DNA from: Chitinophaga rhizophila
GTDB taxonomy: Bacteria > Bacteroidota > Bacteroidia > Chitinophagales > Chitinophagaceae
NCBI RefSeq assembly: GCF_019492185.1
Contig: NZ_JAICCF010000003.1
Location: 62,001-126,000 of the forward strand
Length of the DNA: 64,000 bases
Reading direction: 5' to 3'
The stretch's first letter is position 1. Each line of letters opens with the position of its first letter. Under the pieces are notes generated by a model. That model was not told the origin of the DNA, did no database searches, and was given only the letters and a program-made list of their open reading frames with translations. A program made the position numbers and the translations under genes. Below are positions 51,148 through 58,537 of this stretch, piece after piece.

Positions 51148-52071
51148 CTACAATGAGAATCTACGGGAGATATTAAAGCCCCAGCGGAATTGTCCCTGCA
51201 GCCATGAAGAGCTGGTTTCGGGAATGAACTGGTTTTCCAATATAGCTGTAGAGTTACCAAAATTCAGGTGGAACACATGTCCGCCGGTTTCCCACTCAAC
51301 ACCGACAGCCAGCGGATTGTACAATTCGCGGCCCTGGGATTTGAAGTAATCTTTACTTTCCTGGCTACGGAAGGGGTAATAGTATTCCAGCAGGAGCCCG
51401 AGGCGTTTGGTGAACTTTACCCGGCCACCGCCGCCTAATGCGAAGATGTCGTTCTGGTCTTTATAACCTACCCTGTTTCTGTGCACGAGTGTAGGCAACA
51501 GGGTCAGGGACACATTGCGGCTGAATTTGCGGGCAATGATCACTTGGCCGGTATAAGACATGCGGTCAGAAAATTTTCCGAAATAGCTGGCATCAGAAAC
51601 AGTTGTGCTGGAAGTCATACCGCTAACAACGGCATTACCGAAGAGTGTTACTGTTACCGGCATATGGTCGTCAGTTGTTTGTGCCAGCACTTTGTACTTG
51701 GCAAGTCCTTCGTACAACTGGGTAAGGCTACCTGAGCCTTTGGTGCGGCCTATCCCGACCATAATTCGATCTGTAACGCCATACTCAAAGGCGATACGTA
51801 CATCAGCGGAGTTATCTAGTCCGAAGAAGGTTTTCGGACCACCAAACTCACCGCCAAGATCGCCGAAGTGGTGTGCTACCCGGAAGTCCAGTTCACGTTT
51901 TTTAAGCGTCTCAGGCGAATGGCCCTGTATCAAACGGGTGGATTTATAGGTAGCAATCACTGGCTCGTGCGTCTTTACAGTTTCTTTCTCGACCAGTGCT
52001 TCCAGGCTTTCCTGAGCGAAGGCATTTAATCCCAGGCCACAGCCCAGCAATAGCAGATAAATATGTTTCAT
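51148..52071 (-). CDS. DUF5777 family outer-membrane beta-barrel protein
   Basis: A 307-aa protein with signal peptide ending near AFAQ (residue 20), then a long series of amphipathic strands. Marked segments are THEPVIATYKSTRLIQGHSPE near residue 34-54, LDFRVAHHFGDLGG near 61, FEYGVTDRIMVGIGRTKG near 94 and an aromatic-rich C-terminus FNISRRFSL. It resembles the DUF5777 barrel family, whose genes commonly accompany YceI and cytochrome genes. Its role is unknown. It is the last gene of a three-gene operon. Confidence 0.78.
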   Translation of the reverse strand: MKHIYLLLLGCGLGLNAFAQESLEALVEKETVKTHEPVIATYKSTRLIQGHSPETLKKRELDFRVAHHFGDLGGEFGGPKTFFGLDNSADVRIAFEYGVTDRIMVGIGRTKGSGSLTQLYEGLAKYKVLAQTTDDHMPVTVTLFGNAVVSGMTSSTTVSDASYFGKFSDRMSYTGQVIIARKFSRNVSLTLLPTLVHRNRVGYKDQNDIFALGGGGRVKFTKRLGLLLEYYYPFRSQESKDYFKSQGRELYNPLAVGVEWETGGHVFHLNFGNSTAILENQFIPETSSSWLQGQFRWGFNISRRFSL

Positions 52072-52098
52072 AGGAGCTGACAGATTATTAGCGTTTTA

Positions 52099-52674
52099 TC
52101 AGGATGCGGCAGTATAGGCGGCTTTCACCGTTACTTCCACCACTTCCGCGATGTTTTTAATTACGAGAGTAGGTATCTTAATACGATGATCGGCCAGTTT
52201 CACATTAAACTTGGAACTGGCGGTAGGTTTTCCGTCCTTTACAACAATTGTAGCCTTTTCACGGTAGTTTTTATCTACCCCGTGCAGGGACAAGGTTCCA
52301 TCTACTGTGACTTCGTAGGTACCGTCCTTGTGCAGGTCAGGCGGAGATACCAGTTTGCCTTTAAAGATAGCGTTCGGGTATTTGTCACTTTCCAGGTAGT
52401 TTTCATTGAAATGCTCTTCCATGAGCTGCTTCTTGAATTTGAAGGTATTTACTGCGACTTTGAAATACACTTCACCCGTTTTGAGGTTAATAGCGGACGT
52501 GCCTTTGTCTGATGTTGCATCAATATCCTCTACCGGCGTTGCCGAGAAGAAGGAGAGCCCGGTATTGCGACACATGAATACGTCCTGTGCAAATCCGGCA
52601 TGTGCAAGAAAAAGTCCTGCAAGCAGAGCAATCATTTGTTTCATTGTAAACTGTAGTTTTGAAAGGTTCATCAA
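52099..52674 (-). CDS. YceI family periplasmic protein
   Basis: A 191-aa lipocalin-like protein with signal peptide ending near GFAQ (residue 30). Typical YceI parts are GEVYFKVAVNTFKFKKQLMEEHFNENYLESDKYPNAIFKG (about 67-106, read in parts), GTLSLHGVDKNYREKATI near 127 and a final strand pair. YceI proteins bind polyisoprenoids such as quinone precursors. The gene starts 4 bp inside the end of the cytochrome-like gene and precedes DUF5777, so it likely works with them. Confidence 0.9.
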   Translation of the reverse strand: MMNLSKLQFTMKQMIALLAGLFLAHAGFAQDVFMCRNTGLSFFSATPVEDIDATSDKGTSAINLKTGEVYFKVAVNTFKFKKQLMEEHFNENYLESDKYPNAIFKGKLVSPPDLHKDGTYEVTVDGTLSLHGVDKNYREKATIVVKDGKPTASSKFNVKLADHRIKIPTLVIKNIAEVVEVTVKAAYTAAS

Positions 52675-53048
52675 TCTGGCATTCCATGGTTCAGCCAGCA
52701 GTTAATAGAATCACGCATACCTTCGCTTAGCTTGCCACGGGGAGGCATGTCTGCGTTTGCGCTGGTTACACGTTCGCGAAACAGGGCTTCGTTGGCATTC
52801 AGGTAAGTCTTCAGTTTTTCCAGTGTGGAAAAATCTGATACGACAAAATTCCCTGTTCCCTTATGACAAGCACCATTTGTACATCTTGTTGAGATGGTAG
52901 TCATAATGTAGGTAGACGTAATGACTGCGGTATCGCAGGCAGTAGGCGGAATACCTGGTTCGGGAGCGGGGGCCTGTTCGGCAGTACAGCTGTACATAAA
53001 AAGCAGCAACACGAAGGGTAGCAGCGTGGCTCTCATAGGTTTTTTCAT
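52671..53048 (-). CDS. Small c-type cytochrome-like lipoprotein with CX4CH motif
   Basis: A 125-aa lipoprotein, lipobox YSC followed by TAEQ. The candidate heme site is CTNGACH (Cys-x4-Cys-His, near residue 57-63), preceded by another Cys near 39. A distal ligand candidate is Met in DMPPRG near 101, and SINCWLNHGMPD at the end is typical of Planctomycete-type and Bacteroidota cytochrome-like domains. The normal CXXCH is absent. It opens the operon with YceI and DUF5777. Confidence 0.78.
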   Translation of the reverse strand: MKKPMRATLLPFVLLLFMYSCTAEQAPAPEPGIPPTACDTAVITSTYIMTTISTRCTNGACHKGTGNFVVSDFSTLEKLKTYLNANEALFRERVTSANADMPPRGKLSEGMRDSINCWLNHGMPD

Positions 53049-53213
53049 TTCACTTCGATTTAAGGGCGGGTTTAGCCGGCCGGGTCTCTGAATGGTTATT
53101 TGTTTTAACGCTTAAAACAAAAATATATTTTATAATTGAGAGTCCATAACCTAGAGCTGTTTTGCACAAAAAAACGCTGAGTAAGCTATTATGGACTATG
53201 TCCTTAATTTTAA

Positions 53214-53221
53214 TATTTTTG
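53214..53221 (+). promoter_or_regulatory. -7 promoter box of murF
   Basis: TATTTTTG is followed by five T residues and then the ATG at 53227. The mRNA should be leaderless or nearly so. The upstream in-frame start at 53191 would lie before the box. Confidence 0.5.
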
Positions 53222-53226
53222 TTTTT

Positions 53227-54507
53227 ATGAACATTGATCAGCTTTACGATATTTACCGCCAATACCCTTCTGTCCAGACAGATACCAGGCAGCTCAAAGC
53301 AGGCGATATATTTTTCGCACTGAAGGGCCCTAACTTTAATGGGAATACCTACGCAGCAGCTGCGCTTGAGAAAGGGGCTGCGTTTGCTGTAGTGGATGAG
53401 GAGGCGTATTATACGCAGCCGGACAAAATGATGCTGACCAATGATGTGCTGGAGACGCTGCAACAGCTGGCACTTTATCACAGACAGCGCATGAATATTC
53501 CAATCCTGGCTATTACTGGCACTAACGGTAAAACAACCACGAAGGAACTTGTAAGCACTGTGTTATCATCTGCTTTTAAAACAACAGCTACAACGGGCAA
53601 TCTTAACAACCACATAGGGGTACCGCTTACAATACTTCGTATTCCTGCTGATGCAGAAATAGCAGTGATAGAGATGGGAGCTAATCATGAACGTGAAATA
53701 GCCGCTTATTGCCAGGTAGCCCTTCCTACGCACGGAATTATTACTAATATAGGTAAGGCCCACCTGGAAGGCTTCGGAAGTCCGGAAGGTGTGCGCCGGG
53801 CTAAGGGAGAACTATACGATTTTCTGCGAAGTACCAATGGGACTGTATTCGTATGTAACGAATATGATTATTTACTGGATATGAGTAAAGGTATCCAGAC
53901 TGTTATTACCTATGGTCAACGGTCGGCAGATTATACTGGTCAGCCGTTGGCAGACAGCGCGTTGCTGAGTGTTAAAGTGACTTCGCACGAAGAAATCGGG
54001 CAGATTGATAGTCAGTTGGTAGGTGCGTACAATTTCCCTAATGTGATGGCAGCGGTTGCTGTGGGATTGCATTTTGGAGTACCTGCAGATAAGATCCGTC
54101 AGGCAATTGATGCATATACGCCCTCGAACAACCGTTCACAGGTAATCAGGCAGGACAGTAATACAATCATCATGGATGCATATAATGCAAATCCGTCGAG
54201 TATGAAAGCCGCTGTCGAAAACTTTGCCGGCATCGTTGCTGAGAAAAAGGTATTACTATTGGGCGCTATGATGGAGTTGGGCGAAGATAGTATCAAGGAA
54301 CACCAAGCCTTGATAGACCTGTTGGAACGTACTCACTGGCATGCCGTAGTACTGGTAGGAGGCGACTTTATAAAAACAACACATCCATACATCTATCTGG
54401 AAAATGCAGCTGCAGCAACAGCATGGCTGAAGCAACAGCAATTTACAAATACACACTTGCTGATTAAAGGTTCGAGAAGTATGGGTATGGAGAAGGTAAT
54501 TGCCTAG
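53227..54507 (+). CDS. murF: UDP-N-acetylmuramoyl-tripeptide-D-alanyl-D-alanine ligase
   Basis: A 426-aa Mur ligase adding D-Ala-D-Ala to the UDP-MurNAc-tripeptide in the cytoplasm. The N-domain carries SVQTDTRQLKAGDIFFALKG. The ATP loop AITGTNGKTTTKE is at about 95-107, EMGANHE near 149-155, TNIGKAHLEGFG near 173-184, and the carbamylated-Lys region RRAKGE near 190-195. The substrate loop MDAYNANPSSMK is near 316-327. All motifs are canonical. A second MurF domain is encoded 6 kb away in the fusion at 60620; this copy is probably the main ligase. Confidence 0.95.
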   Translation: MNIDQLYDIYRQYPSVQTDTRQLKAGDIFFALKGPNFNGNTYAAAALEKGAAFAVVDEEAYYTQPDKMMLTNDVLETLQQLALYHRQRMNIPILAITGTNGKTTTKELVSTVLSSAFKTTATTGNLNNHIGVPLTILRIPADAEIAVIEMGANHEREIAAYCQVALPTHGIITNIGKAHLEGFGSPEGVRRAKGELYDFLRSTNGTVFVCNEYDYLLDMSKGIQTVITYGQRSADYTGQPLADSALLSVKVTSHEEIGQIDSQLVGAYNFPNVMAAVAVGLHFGVPADKIRQAIDAYTPSNNRSQVIRQDSNTIIMDAYNANPSSMKAAVENFAGIVAEKKVLLLGAMMELGEDSIKEHQALIDLLERTHWHAVVLVGGDFIKTTHPYIYLENAAAATAWLKQQQFTNTHLLIKGSRSMGMEKVIA

Positions 54508-54750
54508 TAATTGAGACAAAATATTATCGGAATATAGTAAGGGGCTTCTTTATGGAGCCTCTTGTTATTTAAGATTGTCTTAATAAGATGCACATATCAG
54601 AGATATGACGATTATCAGAAAGAGAAGAAAGTTGTCTATCTACCTGGTATGAGCTTAAGAAGAGCAAATAAAGAGGAAGGTTTACATACTAAGTATGAAA
54701 ACAAGGCGTTTTATCTACTCATTCTTTCCATGTAAGCTGACCAACTTTAT

Positions 54751-54788
54751 AAAAAAAAAGAGACCTGCAAGCTGGAAAGCCCGCAGGT
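54751..54788 (-). terminator. Minus-strand intrinsic terminator in the 54.5-55.2 kb gap
   Basis: ACCTGC (54763-54768) pairs with GCAGGT (54783-54788), with an extra inner GC pair. On the minus strand it is followed by nine T residues (54751-54759). It lies about 415 bp beyond the stop of the nearest minus-strand gene. Confidence 0.6.
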
Positions 54789-54938
54789 GTTCATAACCTA
54801 TGCCAACTTTAGAGTATCTTATAAAGAAGTTTTATCAGTTACGTCTTTTTGAAATTATATGTATGTGTAATGATTGTTATTATAGTGATGATTTAGTTTT
54901 TATAAGGCATATGAGACTATTGGCGTCAAATTATTCGC

Positions 54939-55136
54939 TCAAGAGGCATACTGATCTTTGAGTTTTGAGGGCAATTGTCCAGGGTAAAGCTTTGGTTTAA
55001 TAAGATAATATAAGGTATATCATATTGCTGCTAATACACTTGATAACACTTTCGCGCTCTCTATACCAACAACTTGTGCGTCTATTTGTTTAAAATCTAT
55101 AGTTATTCTGATTGATATTTCTCCTAACGTGTCTGT
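54939..55136 (-). pseudogene. Possible decayed coding remnant
   Basis: Between two stops, one minus-strand frame reads protein-like on both sides of an internal TGA (55020-55022). Before it stand GEISIRITIDFKQIDAQ and GIESAKVLSSVLAAI; after it, YLIKPKLYPGQLPSKLKDQY. No start codon and no family were recognised. Frames this short occur by chance, so this is weak. Confidence 0.2.
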
Positions 55137-55202
55137 CTACATGTGTCTGAAATATATCTACGAAGACTATAATCTTCTGGATTTCGTTATTTGAAAAAAA
55201 TG

Positions 55203-55601
55203 TCAGATTTCCTGGCAAAGCTCCACCAGTACGCCATTTGTACCTTTGGGATGTAGGAAACAAACCAACTTATTATCTGCTCCTTTTTTAGGTTCAGTCT
55301 GCAATAATGTAAACCCTTCTCGAGATAACCTTTCCATCTCAGCGTAGATATCTGATACTTCAAATGCTATATGATGCATGCCCTCCCCCTTTTTGTCCAC
55401 AAATTTCGCAATAGTACTGTCGGGATTGGTAGCTTCCAGCAGCTCGATTTTCGTCTCTCCTTTTTGGAAAAAAGCGGTCTGTACCGATTCGCTTTCCACA
55501 GTTTCTTTTTTGTAGCAATCGCTGTTCAGCAGCTTCTGAAAGAGGGGTATTGAGGTTTCCAATGACTTGACGGCTATACCGATGTGTTCAATTTTGAGCA
55601 T
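55203..55601 (-). CDS. mce: Methylmalonyl-CoA epimerase
   Basis: A 132-aa glyoxalase/VOC-fold enzyme interconverting R- and S-methylmalonyl-CoA. It starts MLKIEHIGIAVKSLE with the metal His, has KIELLEATNPDSTIAKFVDKKGEGMHHIAFEV (read in parts, second His and Glu) and ends KGTNGVLVELCQE with the last metal Glu. Length fits the family. An ATG at 55616 would add five residues. It links propionate or branched-chain degradation to succinyl-CoA. It is divergent from the cysteine desulfurase gene. Confidence 0.9.
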   Translation of the reverse strand: MLKIEHIGIAVKSLETSIPLFQKLLNSDCYKKETVESESVQTAFFQKGETKIELLEATNPDSTIAKFVDKKGEGMHHIAFEVSDIYAEMERLSREGFTLLQTEPKKGADNKLVCFLHPKGTNGVLVELCQEI

Positions 55602-55695
55602 ATAGCAATATAGCATTATTCGTACAAATAAACGTTGTCTATGCGCTTATCATCACTTACAATGATCGTGGTAGGGAAGCAAAGCAATTAAGCAT

Positions 55696-55703
55696 TAAAT
55701 TTG
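55696..55703 (+). promoter_or_regulatory. -7 promoter box of the cysteine desulfurase gene
   Basis: TAAATTTG is an exact consensus match 40 bp before the ATG at 55744. Confidence 0.45.
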
Positions 55704-55743
55704 TATAGGACGAATCGACATTTACAACTAAAGACTAACAGAT

Positions 55744-56961
55744 ATGCTAAAGTTGCCTGTTTACCTGGACTATAATGCTACTACCCCCTGTGACCAGCGC
55801 GTTGTAGAAGCCATGCTTCCCTATTTTTCAGAGACGTTTGGTAATGCATCCAGCCGTAACCATTCATTTGGATGGGCAGCTGAAGCTGCAGTTGATCTTG
55901 CCCGTGAGCAGGTAGCTGCATTGATTGGCGCAGATCCGAAGGAAATCATTTTCACTTCGGGGGCGACAGAAGCTGATAACCTTGCCATGAAAGGTGTATT
56001 TGAGATGTATGCGGACAAGGGTAATCACATTATTACGACAGAAATTGAGCATAAAGCTGTACTAGATACCTGCAAGCACCTGGAAAAGCTTGGTGCGGAT
56101 ATCACCTATCTGAAGGTGAACAGTGACGGCTTTCCTGATCTGAAAGAACTTGAATCTGCCATTACAGCAAAGACCATACTGGTATCTATCATGTATGCGA
56201 ATAATGAAATAGGTGTCATCAATCCAATAAGAGAGATCAGTGCTATAGCTAAAAAGCATGGTGTACTGATGATGAGCGATATCTCCCAGGCTGCCGGCAA
56301 GGTACCTGTGGACGTAAACCATGATGGTATTGATCTGGCAGCATTTAGCGCTCATAAGCTATATGGACCAAAGGGAGTAGGCGCTCTTTATGTACGCCGT
56401 AAATCACCTCGGGTGAAAGTCACCGCCCAGCTGGACGGTGGCGGGCATGAGAGAGGGATGCGCTCGGGCACATTAAACGTACCTGGCATCGTTGCTTTTG
56501 GTAAAGCTTGCGAAATATGTCAACAAGAGATGGAAACAGAAGGAAAGAGACTTGCTGTACTACGTGACAAACTTGAAAATGCATTATTGCAGCTTGAAGA
56601 GACTTCCGTCAACGGATCAAGAACCAACCGTTTACCGCATGCCACTAACATTTCCTTCCGTTATGTGGAAGGAGAAGCCCTGATGATGGGATTTAACAAG
56701 AATCTTGCGCTATCATCCGGTTCTGCCTGTACCTCAGCCTCTCCGGAACCCAGTTACGTATTGAAGGGTCTGGGCCTCAGCGATGATATGGCCCATTCGT
56801 CTATCCGATTTGCACTGGGACGCTTTACAACTGAAGAAGAGATCGACTATGCGATTCAAACCGTTATTGATACGGTGAATAAACTTAGGGAAATAAGTCC
56901 ACTATGGGAGATGTTTAAAGAAGGCGCAGACATGGGCTCAATAGAGTGGTCCCGTCTTTGA
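55744..56961 (+). CDS. Cysteine desulfurase, IscS/NifS type
   Basis: A 405-aa PLP enzyme releasing sulfur from cysteine for Fe-S cluster and thiocofactor synthesis. It starts LPVYLDYNATTPCDQRV. It has TSGATEADNLAMKG near residue 74, the PLP-binding Lys in SAHKLYGPKG near 205, and the catalytic Cys in SSGSACTSASPEPSYVLK near 328-345. The active-site loop is of the long IscS type. Directly downstream (50 bp) is an IscU-like scaffold gene that lacks a cysteine ligand, so the true scaffold partner may be elsewhere (for example SUF). Confidence 0.93.
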   Translation: MLKLPVYLDYNATTPCDQRVVEAMLPYFSETFGNASSRNHSFGWAAEAAVDLAREQVAALIGADPKEIIFTSGATEADNLAMKGVFEMYADKGNHIITTEIEHKAVLDTCKHLEKLGADITYLKVNSDGFPDLKELESAITAKTILVSIMYANNEIGVINPIREISAIAKKHGVLMMSDISQAAGKVPVDVNHDGIDLAAFSAHKLYGPKGVGALYVRRKSPRVKVTAQLDGGGHERGMRSGTLNVPGIVAFGKACEICQQEMETEGKRLAVLRDKLENALLQLEETSVNGSRTNRLPHATNISFRYVEGEALMMGFNKNLALSSGSACTSASPEPSYVLKGLGLSDDMAHSSIRFALGRFTTEEEIDYAIQTVIDTVNKLREISPLWEMFKEGADMGSIEWSRL

Positions 56962-57011
56962 TACAGTGAACATATTGGGGACAATTATTGAAATCTTTTA
57001 TACTTATGCTT

Positions 57012-57455
57012 ATGGCTTACGCTGAAAGAGTTCTAGATTATTACAACAATCCAAGAAATGCAGGGACGCTGGATAAGTCCAGTCTGCAGGTGGGTACGGG
57101 GCTGATACATGTGCCGGAGTACATCGAGGTGGTAAGGATGCAGATTGAAGTGAGTCCCAAAAGGCATGTTATTATGGATGCGCGCTTTAAGACCTTTGGG
57201 TGCGGCGCAGCCATCGCAGCTACCTCCATTACTACGGAGTGGCTAAAAGGGAAAACCATAGAGGAGGCCGCAAGGCTTGATCACATGGACATTGTTGAAG
57301 CCCTGAGTCTTCCTCCCGCCAAGATTCATTGTACCATACTTATTGAAGATGCAGTAAAAGCAGCTATCAATGATTATCGATTCAAAAATGGGATGGAAGC
57401 ACTCAGTGAAGAGGAAACAGAGGAAGAGGAAGAAGAGCTGGAGTTTGGGAATTAA
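57012..57455 (+). CDS. IscU/NifU-like scaffold lacking the first cysteine ligand
   Basis: A 147-aa protein clearly homologous to IscU: AYAERVLDYYNNPRNAG at the start, RFKTFGCGAAIAATS (C64), EWLKGKTIEEA, and LPPAKIHCTILIEDAVKAAI (H106, C107). In IscU the first ligand site reads V-G-A-P-x-C-G-D. Here it is GLIHVPEYIEV, so Cys37 is Tyr and Asp39 is Glu. Two of the three cysteines remain. The C-terminus is a nearly pure Glu tail (about residues 127-147). The start at 57012 follows family N-termini; 57006 is also possible. It may be a sulfur acceptor, regulator or inactive paralogue rather than a cluster scaffold. Confidence 0.85.
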   Translation: MAYAERVLDYYNNPRNAGTLDKSSLQVGTGLIHVPEYIEVVRMQIEVSPKRHVIMDARFKTFGCGAAIAATSITTEWLKGKTIEEAARLDHMDIVEALSLPPAKIHCTILIEDAVKAAINDYRFKNGMEALSEEETEEEEEELEFGN

Positions 57456-57546
57456 CAGGTAACTATCCTCAATAAGATATTGTTTTAACAGGTAGCCCAG
57501 CCGGGCCTGCCCGTATAAGAAATATTGTGCTTTAATGTACAATAGT

Positions 57547-57581
57547 AAGCTGTATCAGTTAACTGATACAGCTTTTTTTAT
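57547..57581 (+). terminator. Intrinsic terminator after the desulfurase/IscU-like operon
   Basis: A perfect 14-bp palindrome stem (AAGCTGTATCAGTT with AACTGATACAGCTT) is followed by seven T residues. Confidence 0.8.
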
Positions 57582-57697
57582 TACTACAGTCAATAAAAAA
57601 CCTTGATTAGCGTTAACACCTATTCCATTCAAATTACTAATCCTTAATTCCTAATTGATCATTTTTAATTATATATATTTGTGCTTTCTGTCGCACT

Positions 57698-58432
57698 ATG
57701 CTAGCAATTTATAAAAAGGAAATACACCAGTTTTTCAGCAGCATAACCGGATATGTCGCCATCATCCTATTTCTGCTGGCCAACGGCCTGCTGTTATTCG
57801 TTTTTCCCGATACCAGCCTGCTGGATTACGGATATGCCAACCTCGACCCGCTTTTTGAGCTGGCACCGATGATCTATTTACTACTGATTCCAGCTATTAC
57901 CATGCGCAGCTTTGCGGATGAATTTAAGAATGGCACAATGGAACTGGTAAGTACAAAACCATTGACCTGGTGGCAGGTCGTGATGGGTAAGTTCAGTGCC
58001 GGACTATCCGTAGTACTGATTTCCTTGTTACCGACACTTGTATACTACATTGCTGTCAGACAATTGAGTGCAGATCCGGCTAATCTGGATAATGGTGGTA
58101 TGGCCGGGTCCTATGTTGGGCTGTTCCTGCTTGGGGCTGTATTTACTGCCATAGGTGTGTGGTCGTCATCACTGACTACTAACTCTGTAGTGGCGTTTCT
58201 TGTAGCCATATTTACCTGCTACATATTCTATAATGGTTTTGATGCATTAAGCAAAGTGCCTGCATTTAGTGGCAGCGCAGATTATTACCTGCGTATGGCG
58301 GGTATCAAGTTTCACTACACTTCCATCAGTCGTGGTGTGATCGATAGCCGGGATGTTATTTATTTTCTGAGTGTGATAGGATTGATGCTTTACCTGACAA
58401 GATTGTCATTACAGCGCAGAATCTGGGACTAA
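57698..58432 (+). CDS. gldF: Gliding motility ABC transporter permease GldF
   Basis: A 244-aa ABC-2-type permease with six membrane segments. It begins MLAIYKKEIHQFFSSITGYVAIILF and includes PAITMRSFADEFKNGTMELVSTKPLTWWQVVMGKF near residue 66-100, the ABC-2 coupling region. It forms an exporter with GldG and the ATPase GldA, which is not in the window. The complex is tied to gliding in Flavobacterium but is also common in non-gliders. gldG follows after 105 bp. Confidence 0.9.
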   Translation: MLAIYKKEIHQFFSSITGYVAIILFLLANGLLLFVFPDTSLLDYGYANLDPLFELAPMIYLLLIPAITMRSFADEFKNGTMELVSTKPLTWWQVVMGKFSAGLSVVLISLLPTLVYYIAVRQLSADPANLDNGGMAGSYVGLFLLGAVFTAIGVWSSSLTTNSVVAFLVAIFTCYIFYNGFDALSKVPAFSGSADYYLRMAGIKFHYTSISRGVIDSRDVIYFLSVIGLMLYLTRLSLQRRIWD

Positions 58433-58537
58433 AAGTGTCCGGAATAATACATGACCGGCTAAAAGGGCATGTTTCCAGGCCTAACAATCATCCTGATGCT
58501 TAATTGCTAAACAATTAATTTCTCTAAATTATCTCTT

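Larger units (their letters stand above)
54508..55202. other. AT-rich stretch of about 0.7 kb without a clear gene
   Basis: No convincing open gene was found. A weak hairpin (GGGGCTTC/GAGCCTC) lies near 54540-54564 behind murF. A minus-strand terminator sits at 54763-54788. A possible decayed coding remnant on the minus strand spans 54939-55136. The base composition is richer in A and T than neighbouring genes. This may be a former gene or an RNA locus. Confidence 0.45.
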
